The notes: generated by a model from the letters alone, not told the origin. A DNA stretch of 11,751 nt from an uncultured Clostridia bacterium (GCA_934121875.1 CAKOVG010000025.1:1-11751), one strand, 5' to 3'. Shown: positions 1 to 8,151, counted from the stretch's first letter. A program made the numbers and translations.

Positions 1-528
1 AAAATAAGTTATATAATATCTAAAGATTATAATAGTATATTTTATACTCAAACAAGAATAGGTAAGAATGGTAAAGAATTTAAATTATATAAATTTAGAT
101 CTATGATACCTAATGCTGATGAAGTATTAAAAAAACTTTTAAAAAATCCAATATATAAAGATGAATGGGAAAGAAATCAAAAACTTGAAAATGATCCCCG
201 AATAACTAAAATGGGTAAAATATTAAGAAAGACTTCGTTAGATGAATTACCCCAAATGATAAATGTTTTAAAAGGTGATATGTCTATGATAGGACCTAGA
301 CCATTAGTAAAAGGAGAACTAGATGCTCATCATGGTAATCATGCAATATATGAAAGTGTTAGACCAGGAATTAGTGGATGGTGGGCAGTTAATGGAAGAA
401 GTGCTACAACTTATGAAAAAAGATTAGAATTAGAATATTATTATTGTGAAAACTGTAGTTTAATACTAGATATAAAATGCTTTTTTATGACAATAACAAC
501 AGTCTTACATAAAAGGGGAGCTAAATAA
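1..528 (+). CDS. Polyprenyl-phosphate sugar-1-phosphate transferase (bacterial sugar transferase family), 5' partial
   Basis: The reading frame is open from base 1, so the gene starts upstream; 175 C-terminal codons are present, ending in TAA. An internal ATG at 103 is not the start, because conserved family sequence lies before it. Visible family motifs, numbered from the first codon here: KFRSM at 31-35, the acidic dyad in LDELPQ (D81, E82) that matches the catalytic Asp-Glu of PglC/WbaP-type enzymes, GPRP at 98-101, and RPGISG followed by NGRS at 121-134. Family role: transfer of sugar-1-phosphate from a UDP-sugar to undecaprenyl phosphate at the inner face of the membrane, which starts repeat-unit synthesis. 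The sugar cannot be read from sequence. Odd point: the usual GLxQVNGR-type stretch here reads GWWAVNGR, which I take as a family variant. Whether the protein is the short form or the long form with extra N-terminal membrane segments is not visible. Its own terminator seems to follow, so it may be transcribed apart from the next genes. Confidence 0.93.
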   Translation, partial: KISYIISKDYNSIFYTQTRIGKNGKEFKLYKFRSMIPNADEVLKKLLKNPIYKDEWERNQKLENDPRITKMGKILRKTSLDELPQMINVLKGDMSMIGPRPLVKGELDAHHGNHAIYESVRPGISGWWAVNGRSATTYEKRLELEYYYCENCSLILDIKCFFMTITTVLHKRGAK

Positions 529-530
529 TA

Positions 531-567
531 GAGAAATGGATAAGGAAAATATCCTTTTTTTATTTTA
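531..567 (+). terminator. Probable intrinsic terminator after the priming transferase gene
   Basis: Three bases after the TAA, GGATA (538-542) pairs with TATCC (550-554) around a seven-base loop. Weaker A-T and G-T pairs extend it outward (531-536 with 556-561, with one mismatch at 537/555). An alternative register pairs AAGGA (542-546) with TCCTT (552-556). Seven T residues (555-561) and a further T-rich run follow. The GC content of the stem is low, so efficiency is uncertain. Confidence 0.5.
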
Positions 568-597
568 ATTTATTTAAATATATGATAAAATAGAAAA
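562..597 (+). promoter_or_regulatory. Possible promoter of the polysaccharide operon (extended -10)
   Basis: TGATAAAAT at 583-591 reads as an extended -10 element (TG, one base, then TAAAAT, 5 of 6 to TATAAT). The matching -35 region around 563-568 is poor (TTTTAA). If used, transcription would start near 598 and give a leader of about 125 bases before the ATG at 723. In DNA this AT-rich, chance -10 matches are common, so support is moderate to weak. Its place, after the terminator and before the first cluster gene, is the main argument. Confidence 0.35.
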
Positions 598-666
598 TGA
601 ATAGAGTAATAATGTATATAGATGTTTATAAGATAAAAGTAGTAAGATAAAACTTAATGATGCTTT

Positions 667-697
667 AGAATAGATATCTATATTAGATATTTATTTT
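667..697 (+). promoter_or_regulatory. Leader hairpin with U-tract, directly before the ribosome binding site
   Basis: Bases 667-680 (agaatagatatcta) pair with 684-697 (tagatatttatttt) over 14 consecutive pairs, two of them G-U (668/696 and 673/691), around a three-base loop TAT. The inner ten pairs (671-680 with 684-693) followed by six T residues (694-699) resemble an intrinsic terminator, though with almost no G-C pairs. The hairpin ends five bases before the GGAGG at 703-707. It could be an attenuator, an mRNA-stabilising 5' structure, or chance structure in AT-rich sequence. I found no clear competing antiterminator strand. Confidence 0.4.
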
Positions 698-722
698 TTA
701 CTGGAGGATAGGAAGTAACAAT

Positions 723-1991
723 ATGAAAAAGAAAAATATATGGTTTATTAATCAGAATTCATACTTGCCAGAAGATGGGCCACATGTGAGACATTTCACA
801 TTAGGAAAATATTTAAATAAGTATGGATACAATTCATTTGTTTTTGCGGGGAACGTATTACATCATAATGGTGAAAGTATTGATACAGAAGGCAAAATAT
901 ACAAAGAAAAAGAAAAAAATGATGTTCATTTTATATACGTTAAAACAACAAAGTATAAGAAGAATGATATATACCGCATATTAAATATTTTTTCATTTTA
1001 TCTAAATATATTCAAGGTTGCAAAGAAAATTGAGAGGCTATATGGAAAACCAGACATAATTTATGCATCTTCAATGTATCCAACAGCACTTGTAGCGGGA
1101 ATTAAATTTGCAAAAAAATACAAAATAAAATGTATTTGTGAAAATAGAGATATTGTTCCAGACGGATTTATAACAGATGGGGGATTAAAAGAAAAAACAT
1201 TATTTGTAAAAGTCCTTAGAAAGTTTATGTTACAAATATATAAAAAATCAGATGCATTGATATTTACTATGAGCGACGGAGATAAGTACATCACAGATAT
1301 GAAATGGGATAAAAAAAACGGTGGAAAAATAGACATGAATAAAGTATTTGTATTAAATAATGGTGTTGATTTAGATGAATTCTATAAAAATCAAAACAAG
1401 TACATAGTTGAAGATGAAGACCTTGATGGAGATTATTTTAATGTTGTTTATTTAGGAGCAATAAGATTTTTAAACAATATAAATTTGTTTATTGAAATAG
1501 CTGAGGAATTAAAAAAGAGAAAAGAAGATAAAATAAAAATATTAATATGGGGTGCAGGAATTAAAACTGATGAAATAAGAGAAACTATAAAAGAAAAAAA
1601 GTTGAATAACATTAAACTTAAAGGTTATGTAGAAAAAAAATACATTCCAAGCATAGCAATGCGAGCTAATTTATTTCTAGGAACTGGCAACAGTTGTTCA
1701 GTTAATAAATATGGAATATCATTTAATAAACTATTTGACTATTTTGCAGCAGGGAAACCAATAATTTTACCATTTGCAACATCTGATTTATTTGTTGAGA
1801 AGAATGGGGCAGGAATAGAAATTGCCAACCCAACAGTCGAAGAAATTGCTGACAAAATAATCATGTTTAAAAATATGAATGCAAGAGATTACGAAAAGTA
1901 CTGTGAGAATTCAAAAAAAATGAGTAAAAAATTTGACTATAAATATCTAGCAAAAAAATTAAATCAAATTATTGATAAGACCATAAAGTAA
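723..1991 (+). CDS. Glycosyltransferase family 4 protein (WbuB-like type)
   Basis: 422 residues, a normal length for a GT-B fold GT4 enzyme; cytoplasmic or membrane-associated. It would add a sugar from a nucleotide donor to the lipid-linked repeat unit. The N-terminal half carries the acceptor-side Rossmann domain: INQNSYLPEDGP near 9-20, RHFTLGKYLNKYG near 23-35, and ENRDIVPD near 140-147. The donor-side domain begins near residue 240 (VVYLGAI) and includes IWGAG near 277 and FNKLFDYFAAGKPII near 334-348. The second glutamate of the usual E-x7-E motif is aspartate here (D339), a form I associate with WbuB-like transferases. The start is set by AGGA at 710-713, nine bases before the ATG; a stronger GGAGG at 703-707 is rather far away. 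This is the first gene of the main cluster; wzy follows after 19 bases. Donor and acceptor sugars cannot be told. Confidence 0.88.
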   Translation: MKKKNIWFINQNSYLPEDGPHVRHFTLGKYLNKYGYNSFVFAGNVLHHNGESIDTEGKIYKEKEKNDVHFIYVKTTKYKKNDIYRILNIFSFYLNIFKVAKKIERLYGKPDIIYASSMYPTALVAGIKFAKKYKIKCICENRDIVPDGFITDGGLKEKTLFVKVLRKFMLQIYKKSDALIFTMSDGDKYITDMKWDKKNGGKIDMNKVFVLNNGVDLDEFYKNQNKYIVEDEDLDGDYFNVVYLGAIRFLNNINLFIEIAEELKKRKEDKIKILIWGAGIKTDEIRETIKEKKLNNIKLKGYVEKKYIPSIAMRANLFLGTGNSCSVNKYGISFNKLFDYFAAGKPIILPFATSDLFVEKNGAGIEIANPTVEEIADKIIMFKNMNARDYEKYCENSKKMSKKFDYKYLAKKLNQIIDKTIK

Positions 1992-2010
1992 TATGAAATA
2001 GAGGGATAAT

Positions 2011-3198
2011 ATGAATAGATACAAAATAAAATACGACACTGTTGTTGAATTGCTTTTTTGGATGACACTTTTATTATTCTCAACACATGATTCGTTAATT
2101 AGACTAATTCCAATGATTCCATGGAGAAGTATAGAGTACCTAAGTTTATTAATTTTTGTGATTTTAGCCATTATTTCAAAAAAAAGAAATCTAAAAATAA
2201 TCCCTTTTTTAATATTCATTTATGCAATAGTAATTATTAGTATTTTATTTGGAACAGAACAACAAATAGCATTTATAAAGGATAAATTTTTGACTATTCC
2301 ATCATTTATACGGTTATGGGTATATTTAATATTATTTTCACAAATTAATTATAAAAAAATAAATAAAGGAATTTTAAGCATAGCATATATAAATATGCTT
2401 CTATTGATTATTACAACGGTAAATGGACTATACTCAAGCGTAGGAAGAGATATAAATTATTTAGGAATAGGTATGACAGGTGCGGTTTGGATACCAATAA
2501 TAATTCAGGCAGCATTTAAAAGCAAAAATAAAAAGAAACAAATTATTTATATAATTTCATCAATTATTTTTAGCGTATTTATTTTAATATATGGAAATAG
2601 AGGAAGCATTTTAGCAATATTTCTATTTATGGTTTATTGCATATTCCACTATACAAGTATTAATAAAAAAATATGGATACTTGTACTTCTTACTATACTA
2701 TTTATAATAATTTTTTACAATAATGATGCAATTTTGAATTTAATAATTAAAATAGTTGATTCCTTTGGGGTTGGTAGCCGTAATTTGCATTTGCTACTAA
2801 ATAACCAAATTACATATTCAACTCACAGAGTTGACCAAATATGGGTTAATGTCTACACTGGAATAAAAGAAAATTGGTTAACCGGTCGTGGGTTATGCTA
2901 CGACAGAGTAATAAATGGAAGTGAAGATATATATGCACATAATTTAATATTAGAAATTTGGCTTACTTTCGGTGTAATTTTTGGGAGCATACTATTAATT
3001 ACATATTTCATGAAAGGAATAAAACTATGCTTTGATAAAAAAAATGAAGAAATGTCTAATTTAATTGCCCCATTTTTCATTACATCATCGGCATTATTAA
3101 TGTTTAATAGTTCTTTTTGTCAATTTAGCTTTTTTTGGATATTTTACGGAATAATATTATCACAAAGAAATGAAAAAAAGAAAGTTGGTGAAAAATAA
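2011..3198 (+). CDS. wzy: O-antigen polymerase/ligase family membrane protein, probable Wzy repeat-unit polymerase
   Basis: 395 residues, strongly hydrophobic, with roughly ten or more predicted membrane segments (for example near 12-26, 36-54, 57-76, 88-108, 120-138, 178-195, 218-238, 312-335 and 350-380). A long polar loop lies near 245-311, the usual arrangement for Wzy and ligase proteins. It holds THRVD at 271-275, GRG at 292-294 and AHN at 309-311 (H310), the last followed by LILEIWLTFGV, a pattern typical of the Wzy_C (O-antigen ligase) family. In this context, beside Wzx and transferases and in a Gram-positive genome, a polymerase is more likely than a lipid A ligase. It would join lipid-linked repeat units on the outer face of the membrane. 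AGAGGG at 2000-2005 sits five bases before the ATG. Sequence conservation in this family is low, so the call rests on topology, the AHN motif and neighbours. Confidence 0.85.
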   Translation: MNRYKIKYDTVVELLFWMTLLLFSTHDSLIRLIPMIPWRSIEYLSLLIFVILAIISKKRNLKIIPFLIFIYAIVIISILFGTEQQIAFIKDKFLTIPSFIRLWVYLILFSQINYKKINKGILSIAYINMLLLIITTVNGLYSSVGRDINYLGIGMTGAVWIPIIIQAAFKSKNKKKQIIYIISSIIFSVFILIYGNRGSILAIFLFMVYCIFHYTSINKKIWILVLLTILFIIIFYNNDAILNLIIKIVDSFGVGSRNLHLLLNNQITYSTHRVDQIWVNVYTGIKENWLTGRGLCYDRVINGSEDIYAHNLILEIWLTFGVIFGSILLITYFMKGIKLCFDKKNEEMSNLIAPFFITSSALLMFNSSFCQFSFFWIFYGIILSQRNEKKKVGEK

Positions 3199-3199
3199 A

Positions 3200-4396
3200 A
3201 TGAAAATTTTGATATTAGGACCATATGCACCACACGGACAGGTTGGTGCCCAAAGAATTATAAGTCTTAGTAGATATCTTATTGAAAAAAAACATAGTGT
3301 GAGTGTTCTTTGCCTATCAGAAAAAACCTTAAAAGAAATAGATAAGAATGGATTAACAGCTAGTATTCCTAAAGGAGTTAAAATAATATCATATGATATT
3401 AGTACAAGTTGTAAAAGTTTAATGAAAAAAAATTATGTAAATGGAAGTGAATGTAGAAGAGCATTAATTGACGAACTCAATAAAGAAAGCTATGATGTAA
3501 TATTTGTAAGTGCAGGACCATTTTATACCTTTAATGCAATAGCAGAGGCCAAAAAAAGAAAAATACCATACATTGTTGACTATCGTGATTTACACATATC
3601 GAGCCCTGACAAGAGGAAAAGAACTGGACTAATTAATAAAATAAAGTTTGCAATATCGTTCCCAGCTCGTTTTTTACAAGAATATATATGTTTGAAAAAT
3701 TCAAGCAAAATTACAGTAGTCTCACCAGAAATGAAAGAAAACATATGTAATTATTTTAAAATTAGCAAAGAAAAAGTTCACGTAATATATAATGGATATG
3801 ATGATTATGCATTGAAGGGAATTTCAAAAGAGGCACCATTAAAAGACGAATTTTGCATTGGATATTTTGGAAAACTAATGTATTATAATAAGCAATTTAC
3901 AGCTTTAATGTTTAACGCCATTGAAAAATTAAATGGTTTGGGATATAACATTAAATTACTTCATGTTGGTCCAACAAATAAAGAAATAAATAGTTACTTT
4001 CGCACAAATAATATGAACGCCATGAAATGGTATAAATGCGTTGGGCAAAAAGAATATGCAGAAGGAATCGAAATACTATCAAGTTGTAATGCATTTTATT
4101 TAGAATATGAAATGCCAGAGGGACCAGGTACAAAAGTTTTTGATTATATATATTTAAATAAACCAATAATTGGAGTACTGAGACCAAATATTTCGCTTGA
4201 AAAATTACTGAAAGAATTTGATAATGCATTTGTGTGTTATAACGAAACTCAAGTTGAAAATGCAATCTTGAAAATTATAAATGAAAAGATTAATACTTTA
4301 ACCAATGGTAAAAAAGATTCGATAATCAAATATTCAAGAAGTATTCAAAATAATAAACTAGAAAAACTATTAAGGACTGTCAAATATGGAAAATAA
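3200..4396 (+). CDS. Glycosyltransferase family 4 protein
   Basis: 398 residues from the ATG at 3200, two bases beyond the last base of the wzy stop. An in-frame ATG at 3170 would add ten lysine-rich residues and overlap wzy by 29 bases. I prefer 3200 because the protein then opens with MKILILGPYAPHG, the usual first beta strand and glycine loop of GT4 enzymes, and translation would be coupled to wzy; only a weak GGTG (3187-3190) precedes it. Further motifs: FVSAGPFYTFNA near 101-112, YIVDYRDLH near 122-130, VVSPEM near 171-176, VIYNGYDD near 194-201, GYFGKL near 217-222, and EGPGTKVFDY at 307-316. The last keeps the first acidic residue of E-x7-E (E307) but has aspartate at the second (D315). 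Expected role: a sugar-adding step in repeat-unit assembly, specificity unknown. Its end overlaps the next gene by 11 bases, so it is probably co-translated with the flippase. Confidence 0.86.
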   Translation: MKILILGPYAPHGQVGAQRIISLSRYLIEKKHSVSVLCLSEKTLKEIDKNGLTASIPKGVKIISYDISTSCKSLMKKNYVNGSECRRALIDELNKESYDVIFVSAGPFYTFNAIAEAKKRKIPYIVDYRDLHISSPDKRKRTGLINKIKFAISFPARFLQEYICLKNSSKITVVSPEMKENICNYFKISKEKVHVIYNGYDDYALKGISKEAPLKDEFCIGYFGKLMYYNKQFTALMFNAIEKLNGLGYNIKLLHVGPTNKEINSYFRTNNMNAMKWYKCVGQKEYAEGIEILSSCNAFYLEYEMPEGPGTKVFDYIYLNKPIIGVLRPNISLEKLLKEFDNAFVCYNETQVENAILKIINEKINTLTNGKKDSIIKYSRSIQNNKLEKLLRTVKYGK

Positions 4397-5843
4397 AATG
4401 GGAAATAGTTCATTAAAAAAAGACGCAACAATTTTAACAATAAGCAAGATGGTTAATTTGATTATAACAATGATAACTGCGATGATGCTATCAAGATTTA
4501 GAACATTAGAGGAGTATGGAATATATTCTGAGTTATCCTTGGTTTTAAGCTTGTTAACAACATTATGCCTACTAGGTATACCTAATGCAATTAATTACTT
4601 TTTGCCACGAACCGAGAACGATGATGAAAAAAGAAAATTCTTAGAGACATTTTTTAGTTTAAATACTATTTTATCGATTATTGCAGGCCTAGTTATGGTA
4701 CTAAGTTTACCGGCTATGGTATGGTATTTTAAAAATACACATATATACGGATTTTACTATTTCGCGATTTTAATGCCTTGGGCAAAAATAACTATTCAAG
4801 AAAGAGCAAATTTATTCGTGGCAAATAATAAAACGAACAAATTAATCAGACATACAATTATTAATAGTATATTATTGCTTGGAATAGTTGTTGTAACAAA
4901 GGTTTTCAAACAAAACTTTCAATTTTATATGATTTTATACGTTGCAGTGGAACTGTTATTCGCAGCATTGGTATATGTTGATGTAGCAAAAGAAACAAAA
5001 GGAATTAGATTTAATGTAGATAAGACATTATGCAAAAATATTTTTGCATATTCAGTTCCAATTGGTGTATCAGATGTTGTTAATACAATATCAAAGGAAG
5101 TTGACAAATTAATGATAGGAGGATTTTTAAACACTGAAGCACTTGCTATATATACAAATTCAGCAAGAGAAATATCTCTTACAGTCATATCAACTTCGTT
5201 TATTGCTATACTTATGCCAAAGTTATCAAAGCTTATTAAAGAAAATAAGAAAGAAGAAGCTATTGATATCTGGAAATCAACGACAGAGTATACTTATATT
5301 TTTATGTGTTTTGGGGTAACAGCACTAGTAGTTTTTGCACCTCAAGTAATAACAATATTGTATTCTGAGAAATATTTGCCAGGTGTAAATGTCTTTAGGA
5401 TATATTCGTTAATACTTCTATGGCGTACTGCTTATTTTGGAACTATGCTTAGTTTACATGGTAAAACAAAAAAAATTTTAGAATGTTCGGTATTAGCTAT
5501 GATTACGAATATATTGCTAAATTATGTGCTATACAAAATTATAGGTTTTACTGGTCCGGCTTGGAGCACATTAATTTCAATTGGACTTGTAAATATGTTA
5601 CAACTTAAGTTGACGTCAAAAATTGTAAGTATCCCAGTAAAGAAAATATTTCCTTGGAAGGAATTACTAAAGATTTCGTTAATAAATATTGCAACTGGAT
5701 GCTTAGTATTTGAAATTGTTAAACTGTTAAATATTCAAACCGATAGTAGAAGCTGTGTAATATCAATTGTTATAGGATTGATATGGTTACTAGTTTATTT
5801 TGGATTAATAATGAGAAAGAAAATAAAAAATCAAAAATTATAA
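4386..5843 (+). CDS. wzx: Wzx-type lipid-linked repeat-unit flippase (MOP superfamily)
   Basis: 485 residues, the usual length for the polysaccharide transport branch of the MOP/MATE superfamily, with about 12 to 14 hydrophobic segments along the chain. The opening stretch is typical: a short cytosolic lead, a first helix near 16-34, then LSRFRTLEEYGIYSEL near 35-50 and LGIPNAINYFLPR near 61-73. The second half has the repeated-fold signature SVPIGVSDVVNTISKEVDKLMIG starting near residue 223. Role: flipping undecaprenyl-pyrophosphate-linked repeat units across the cytoplasmic membrane to Wzy. The start at 4386 has AAGGA (4372-4376) nine bases upstream and overlaps the preceding GT gene by 11 bases; a second ATG at 4398 is possible but has no better site. 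The next gene starts 28 bases after the stop. Confidence 0.93.
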   Translation: MENKMGNSSLKKDATILTISKMVNLIITMITAMMLSRFRTLEEYGIYSELSLVLSLLTTLCLLGIPNAINYFLPRTENDDEKRKFLETFFSLNTILSIIAGLVMVLSLPAMVWYFKNTHIYGFYYFAILMPWAKITIQERANLFVANNKTNKLIRHTIINSILLLGIVVVTKVFKQNFQFYMILYVAVELLFAALVYVDVAKETKGIRFNVDKTLCKNIFAYSVPIGVSDVVNTISKEVDKLMIGGFLNTEALAIYTNSAREISLTVISTSFIAILMPKLSKLIKENKKEEAIDIWKSTTEYTYIFMCFGVTALVVFAPQVITILYSEKYLPGVNVFRIYSLILLWRTAYFGTMLSLHGKTKKILECSVLAMITNILLNYVLYKIIGFTGPAWSTLISIGLVNMLQLKLTSKIVSIPVKKIFPWKELLKISLINIATGCLVFEIVKLLNIQTDSRSCVISIVIGLIWLLVYFGLIMRKKIKNQKL

Positions 5844-5870
5844 AAAACAATATTGAAAAGGAGATTTAAT

Positions 5871-6962
5871 ATGAAATACGGATTAATAGGATGTGGAAGA
5901 ATTGCAAAGAATCACATAATAGCAGCAATAAATAATAAATTAGAAATAATTGCAGTTTGCGATATTCTTCCGGAAAAAATGGAGAATTTATTACTAAATA
6001 GTGAAACTAAGGATATCAACACTATAAAAAGATATACTGATTATAAACAAATGATAAAGGATAACAAATTTGATTTAATAAGTATTGCTACGGAAAGTGG
6101 AAAACATGCCGAAATAGCTAACTATTGCATTAAACATGGCATAAATGTAATAATTGAAAAGCCGATTGCGATGAGTATGAATGATGCTAATAAAATAATA
6201 GAAAATGCAGATAAATACAATGTTAAAGTTGCAGCGTGTCATCAAAATCGCTTTAATCTAGCAATTCAGCAAACAAGAAAAGCTATTGATGAAAATAGAT
6301 TTGGAAAATTATCACACGGAAGTATAAATGTACGCTGGAATAGGGATAAAAATTACTATGATCAAGCACCATGGAGAGGTACTTGGGAACAAGACGGTGG
6401 AGCACTTATGAATCAGTGCATTCATGGAATTGACCTATTGCGATGGATGATGGGCGATGAAATTGACGAAGTATATGGAGCAACAAGACAACAATTTCAT
6501 AGTTACTTAGAAGCAGAAGATGTTGGAATGGCAGTTATTAAATTTAAAAATGGAGCCATTGGAACCATTGAAGGAACAACCAACGTTTTTCCAAAAAACT
6601 TGGAGGAAACATTATACATATTTGGTGAAAATGGTACAGTAAAAGTTGGCGGTACTTCAACAAATAATATTGATGTTTGGGATTTTAAATCAGAAACAAA
6701 AGACGACAAAAACAATAAGGGATTTGAAGAAGTAACTTCTAATGTATATGGCAATGGACACAGCAGATTATTTGCCGATATGATTGATGCAATAAAAAAT
6801 AATAGAAAACCATATGTTGATGCTGTAGCAGGTAAAAATGCTTTAGAAGTTGTTCTTGCAATTTATGCAAGTCAAAAAACTGGTAAACCTATCAAACTGC
6901 CATTAGAAGATTTTAGTTCATTAGATATGATTGGTGAATTTGATGAAAAGGAGGATAAATAA
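5871..6962 (+). CDS. Gfo/Idh/MocA family NAD(P)-dependent nucleotide-sugar 3-dehydrogenase (WlbA/WbpB-like)
   Basis: 363 residues. The start at ATG 5871 is fixed by AAGGAG at 5858-5863, seven bases upstream; an upstream TTG at 5853 lies before that site and is rejected. The dinucleotide-binding motif GCGRIA is at residues 7-12 and the EKP motif of the family at 96-98 (K97). The stretch near 155-185, with NVRW, YYDQAPWRGTW, DGGALMNQ and then H185, closely resembles WlbA/WbpB as I remember them. Those enzymes oxidise C-3 of UDP-GlcNAc-uronic acid using NAD, preparing it for transamination. A UDP-GlcNAc 3-dehydrogenase of the GnnA kind is the main alternative. The aminotransferase follows after one base and the acetyltransferase after that, the complete three-step set for a 2,3-diacetamido sugar. 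Family and broad role are secure; the exact substrate (uronic acid or not) is inferred and unproven. Confidence 0.9.
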   Translation: MKYGLIGCGRIAKNHIIAAINNKLEIIAVCDILPEKMENLLLNSETKDINTIKRYTDYKQMIKDNKFDLISIATESGKHAEIANYCIKHGINVIIEKPIAMSMNDANKIIENADKYNVKVAACHQNRFNLAIQQTRKAIDENRFGKLSHGSINVRWNRDKNYYDQAPWRGTWEQDGGALMNQCIHGIDLLRWMMGDEIDEVYGATRQQFHSYLEAEDVGMAVIKFKNGAIGTIEGTTNVFPKNLEETLYIFGENGTVKVGGTSTNNIDVWDFKSETKDDKNNKGFEEVTSNVYGNGHSRLFADMIDAIKNNRKPYVDAVAGKNALEVVLAIYASQKTGKPIKLPLEDFSSLDMIGEFDEKEDK

Positions 6963-6963
6963 T

Positions 6964-8151
6964 ATGAAAGAAATACAATTAATGGATGTTAAAAGACAAC
7001 ATGAAGAGCATAGAGAGGAGTATGAAAATGCTGTAATAGATGTTTTGAGAAGTGGCAGATACATTGGCGGTAATAATGTTGAAGAATTCGAAAAAGAGTT
7101 TTCACAATATATTGGTACAAAATACGCAATATCTTGTGGAAATGGTACTGACTCAATTGTCATAGCATTGAAGGCACTCAATATAGGCCAAGGTGATGAA
7201 GTAATAACTGTTCCATTTACTTTCTTTGCAACAGCAGAAGGGATAGCATCAGTTGGAGCAAAACCGGTATTTGTAGACGTAGATGAGAGGACATATTGCA
7301 TGAACCCAGATTTAATTGAAGATGCCATAACAGAAAGAACGAAAGCAATTTTTCCAGTTCACATATATGGTCATAGTGCTGATATGGATAAAATAAATAA
7401 AATTGCAAAAAAACATAATTTATATGTAATTACAGACTGTGCTCAATCAACAGGGACTGAATATAAAGGACAACGAGCAAATACAATTGGTGATGTTTCA
7501 TGCTTTTCATTTTTTCCAACAAAAATACTTGGTTGTGATGGCGATGGTGGAATGATTGTAACAAATAATGAGGATATAGCAAGAGCCTGTCGTGCATATA
7601 AAGTACATGGCTCTGGAGCTGATGGACTTTATACATTAAAAAAAGAATATAAAAGTAAAAATGCTATACTTCCAAGCGGCATGCCGTTAGGAGAAAGCAA
7701 ATATTATAACTATTTAATAGGCTATAATTCAAGATTAGATGCAATTCAAGCAGCTTTACTAAGAGTAAAACTAAAATATATTAATAGTTTTGTTGAGAGG
7801 CGAAGAAAAAACGCACAAATATACAATGAAGAACTTAAATGCACTAATTATATAACACCGTATGAAGAAAAAAACACAAAACATTCATATTATATATATG
7901 CATTGAAACACAAAGACGCTGAAAAAATTATGGAAAAACTTCGCGCAGTAGGAATTGCCTGCGGAACGTATTATCCTGTACCTTTGCATCTTCAAGGAGC
8001 ATTTACATATTTAGGCTACAAAGAGGGAGATTTTCCAATTACAGAAAAATTAGTAAAAACAACTTTTGCAATACCAGTTTTTCCTGAATTAACAGATGAC
8101 GAAAGAAATTATATAATTACAGAGCTAAAGAAAGCAGATAAAGAAATTTAA
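6964..8151 (+). CDS. DegT/DnrJ/EryC1/StrS family PLP aminotransferase (WlbC/WbpE-like)
   Basis: 395 residues. ATG 6964 has AAGGAGG at 6948-6954, nine bases upstream, inside the end of the dehydrogenase gene whose stop ends at 6962. Earlier in-frame starts (TTG 6931, ATG 6943) would precede that site. Fold-type I motifs are clear: GRYIGG near 36-41, CGNGTDSI near 59-66, PFTFFATAE near 83-91, DCAQSTG near 157-163, and CFSFFPTKILG at 180-190, with K187 the expected lysine that binds pyridoxal phosphate. YNSRLDAIQAA (254-264) is another family hallmark. Expected reaction: transfer of an amino group from glutamate to the 3-keto sugar made by the preceding enzyme. Between H215 and N255 it carries about 26 more residues than WbpE as I recall it, a segment ending in KYYNYLIG. 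The module context supports 3-amino sugar synthesis over other sugar aminotransferase roles. Confidence 0.93.
   Translation: MKEIQLMDVKRQHEEHREEYENAVIDVLRSGRYIGGNNVEEFEKEFSQYIGTKYAISCGNGTDSIVIALKALNIGQGDEVITVPFTFFATAEGIASVGAKPVFVDVDERTYCMNPDLIEDAITERTKAIFPVHIYGHSADMDKINKIAKKHNLYVITDCAQSTGTEYKGQRANTIGDVSCFSFFPTKILGCDGDGGMIVTNNEDIARACRAYKVHGSGADGLYTLKKEYKSKNAILPSGMPLGESKYYNYLIGYNSRLDAIQAALLRVKLKYINSFVERRRKNAQIYNEELKCTNYITPYEEKNTKHSYYIYALKHKDAEKIMEKLRAVGIACGTYYPVPLHLQGAFTYLGYKEGDFPITEKLVKTTFAIPVFPELTDDERNYIITELKKADKEI

Noticed and set aside
536..568. Ten-codon frame starting ATG 536 just after the priming transferase
   Set aside because: It lies inside the terminator hairpin and T-tract, has no ribosome binding site, and encodes only a low-complexity peptide.
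3170..3199. Upstream ATG at 3170 for the second glycosyltransferase
   Set aside because: It adds only a lysine-rich lead before the canonical GT4 N-terminus and overlaps wzy by 29 bases. It is not disproved, because the ribosome binding site for 3200 is also weak.
5853..5870. Upstream TTG start for the dehydrogenase
   Set aside because: It would begin before the AAGGAG site at 5858-5863, which is ideally spaced for ATG 5871; the protein from 5871 starts directly with the NAD-binding strand.
6931..6963. Upstream TTG and ATG starts (6931, 6943) for the aminotransferase
   Set aside because: Both precede the AAGGAGG at 6948-6954 that serves ATG 6964, and both would overlap the dehydrogenase end.
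6921..7328. Antisense open frame of 135 codons opposite the dehydrogenase/aminotransferase junction
   Set aside because: It lies entirely opposite two well-recognised genes, has low-complexity serine- and leucine-rich content and matches no family. It is a by-product of codon bias on the other strand, like the other minus-strand frames in the window.
7430..7636. Antisense frame opposite the aminotransferase catalytic region
   Set aside because: The histidine- and leucine-rich translation is what the complement of this AT-rich coding DNA yields, and there is no plausible ribosome binding site or domain.
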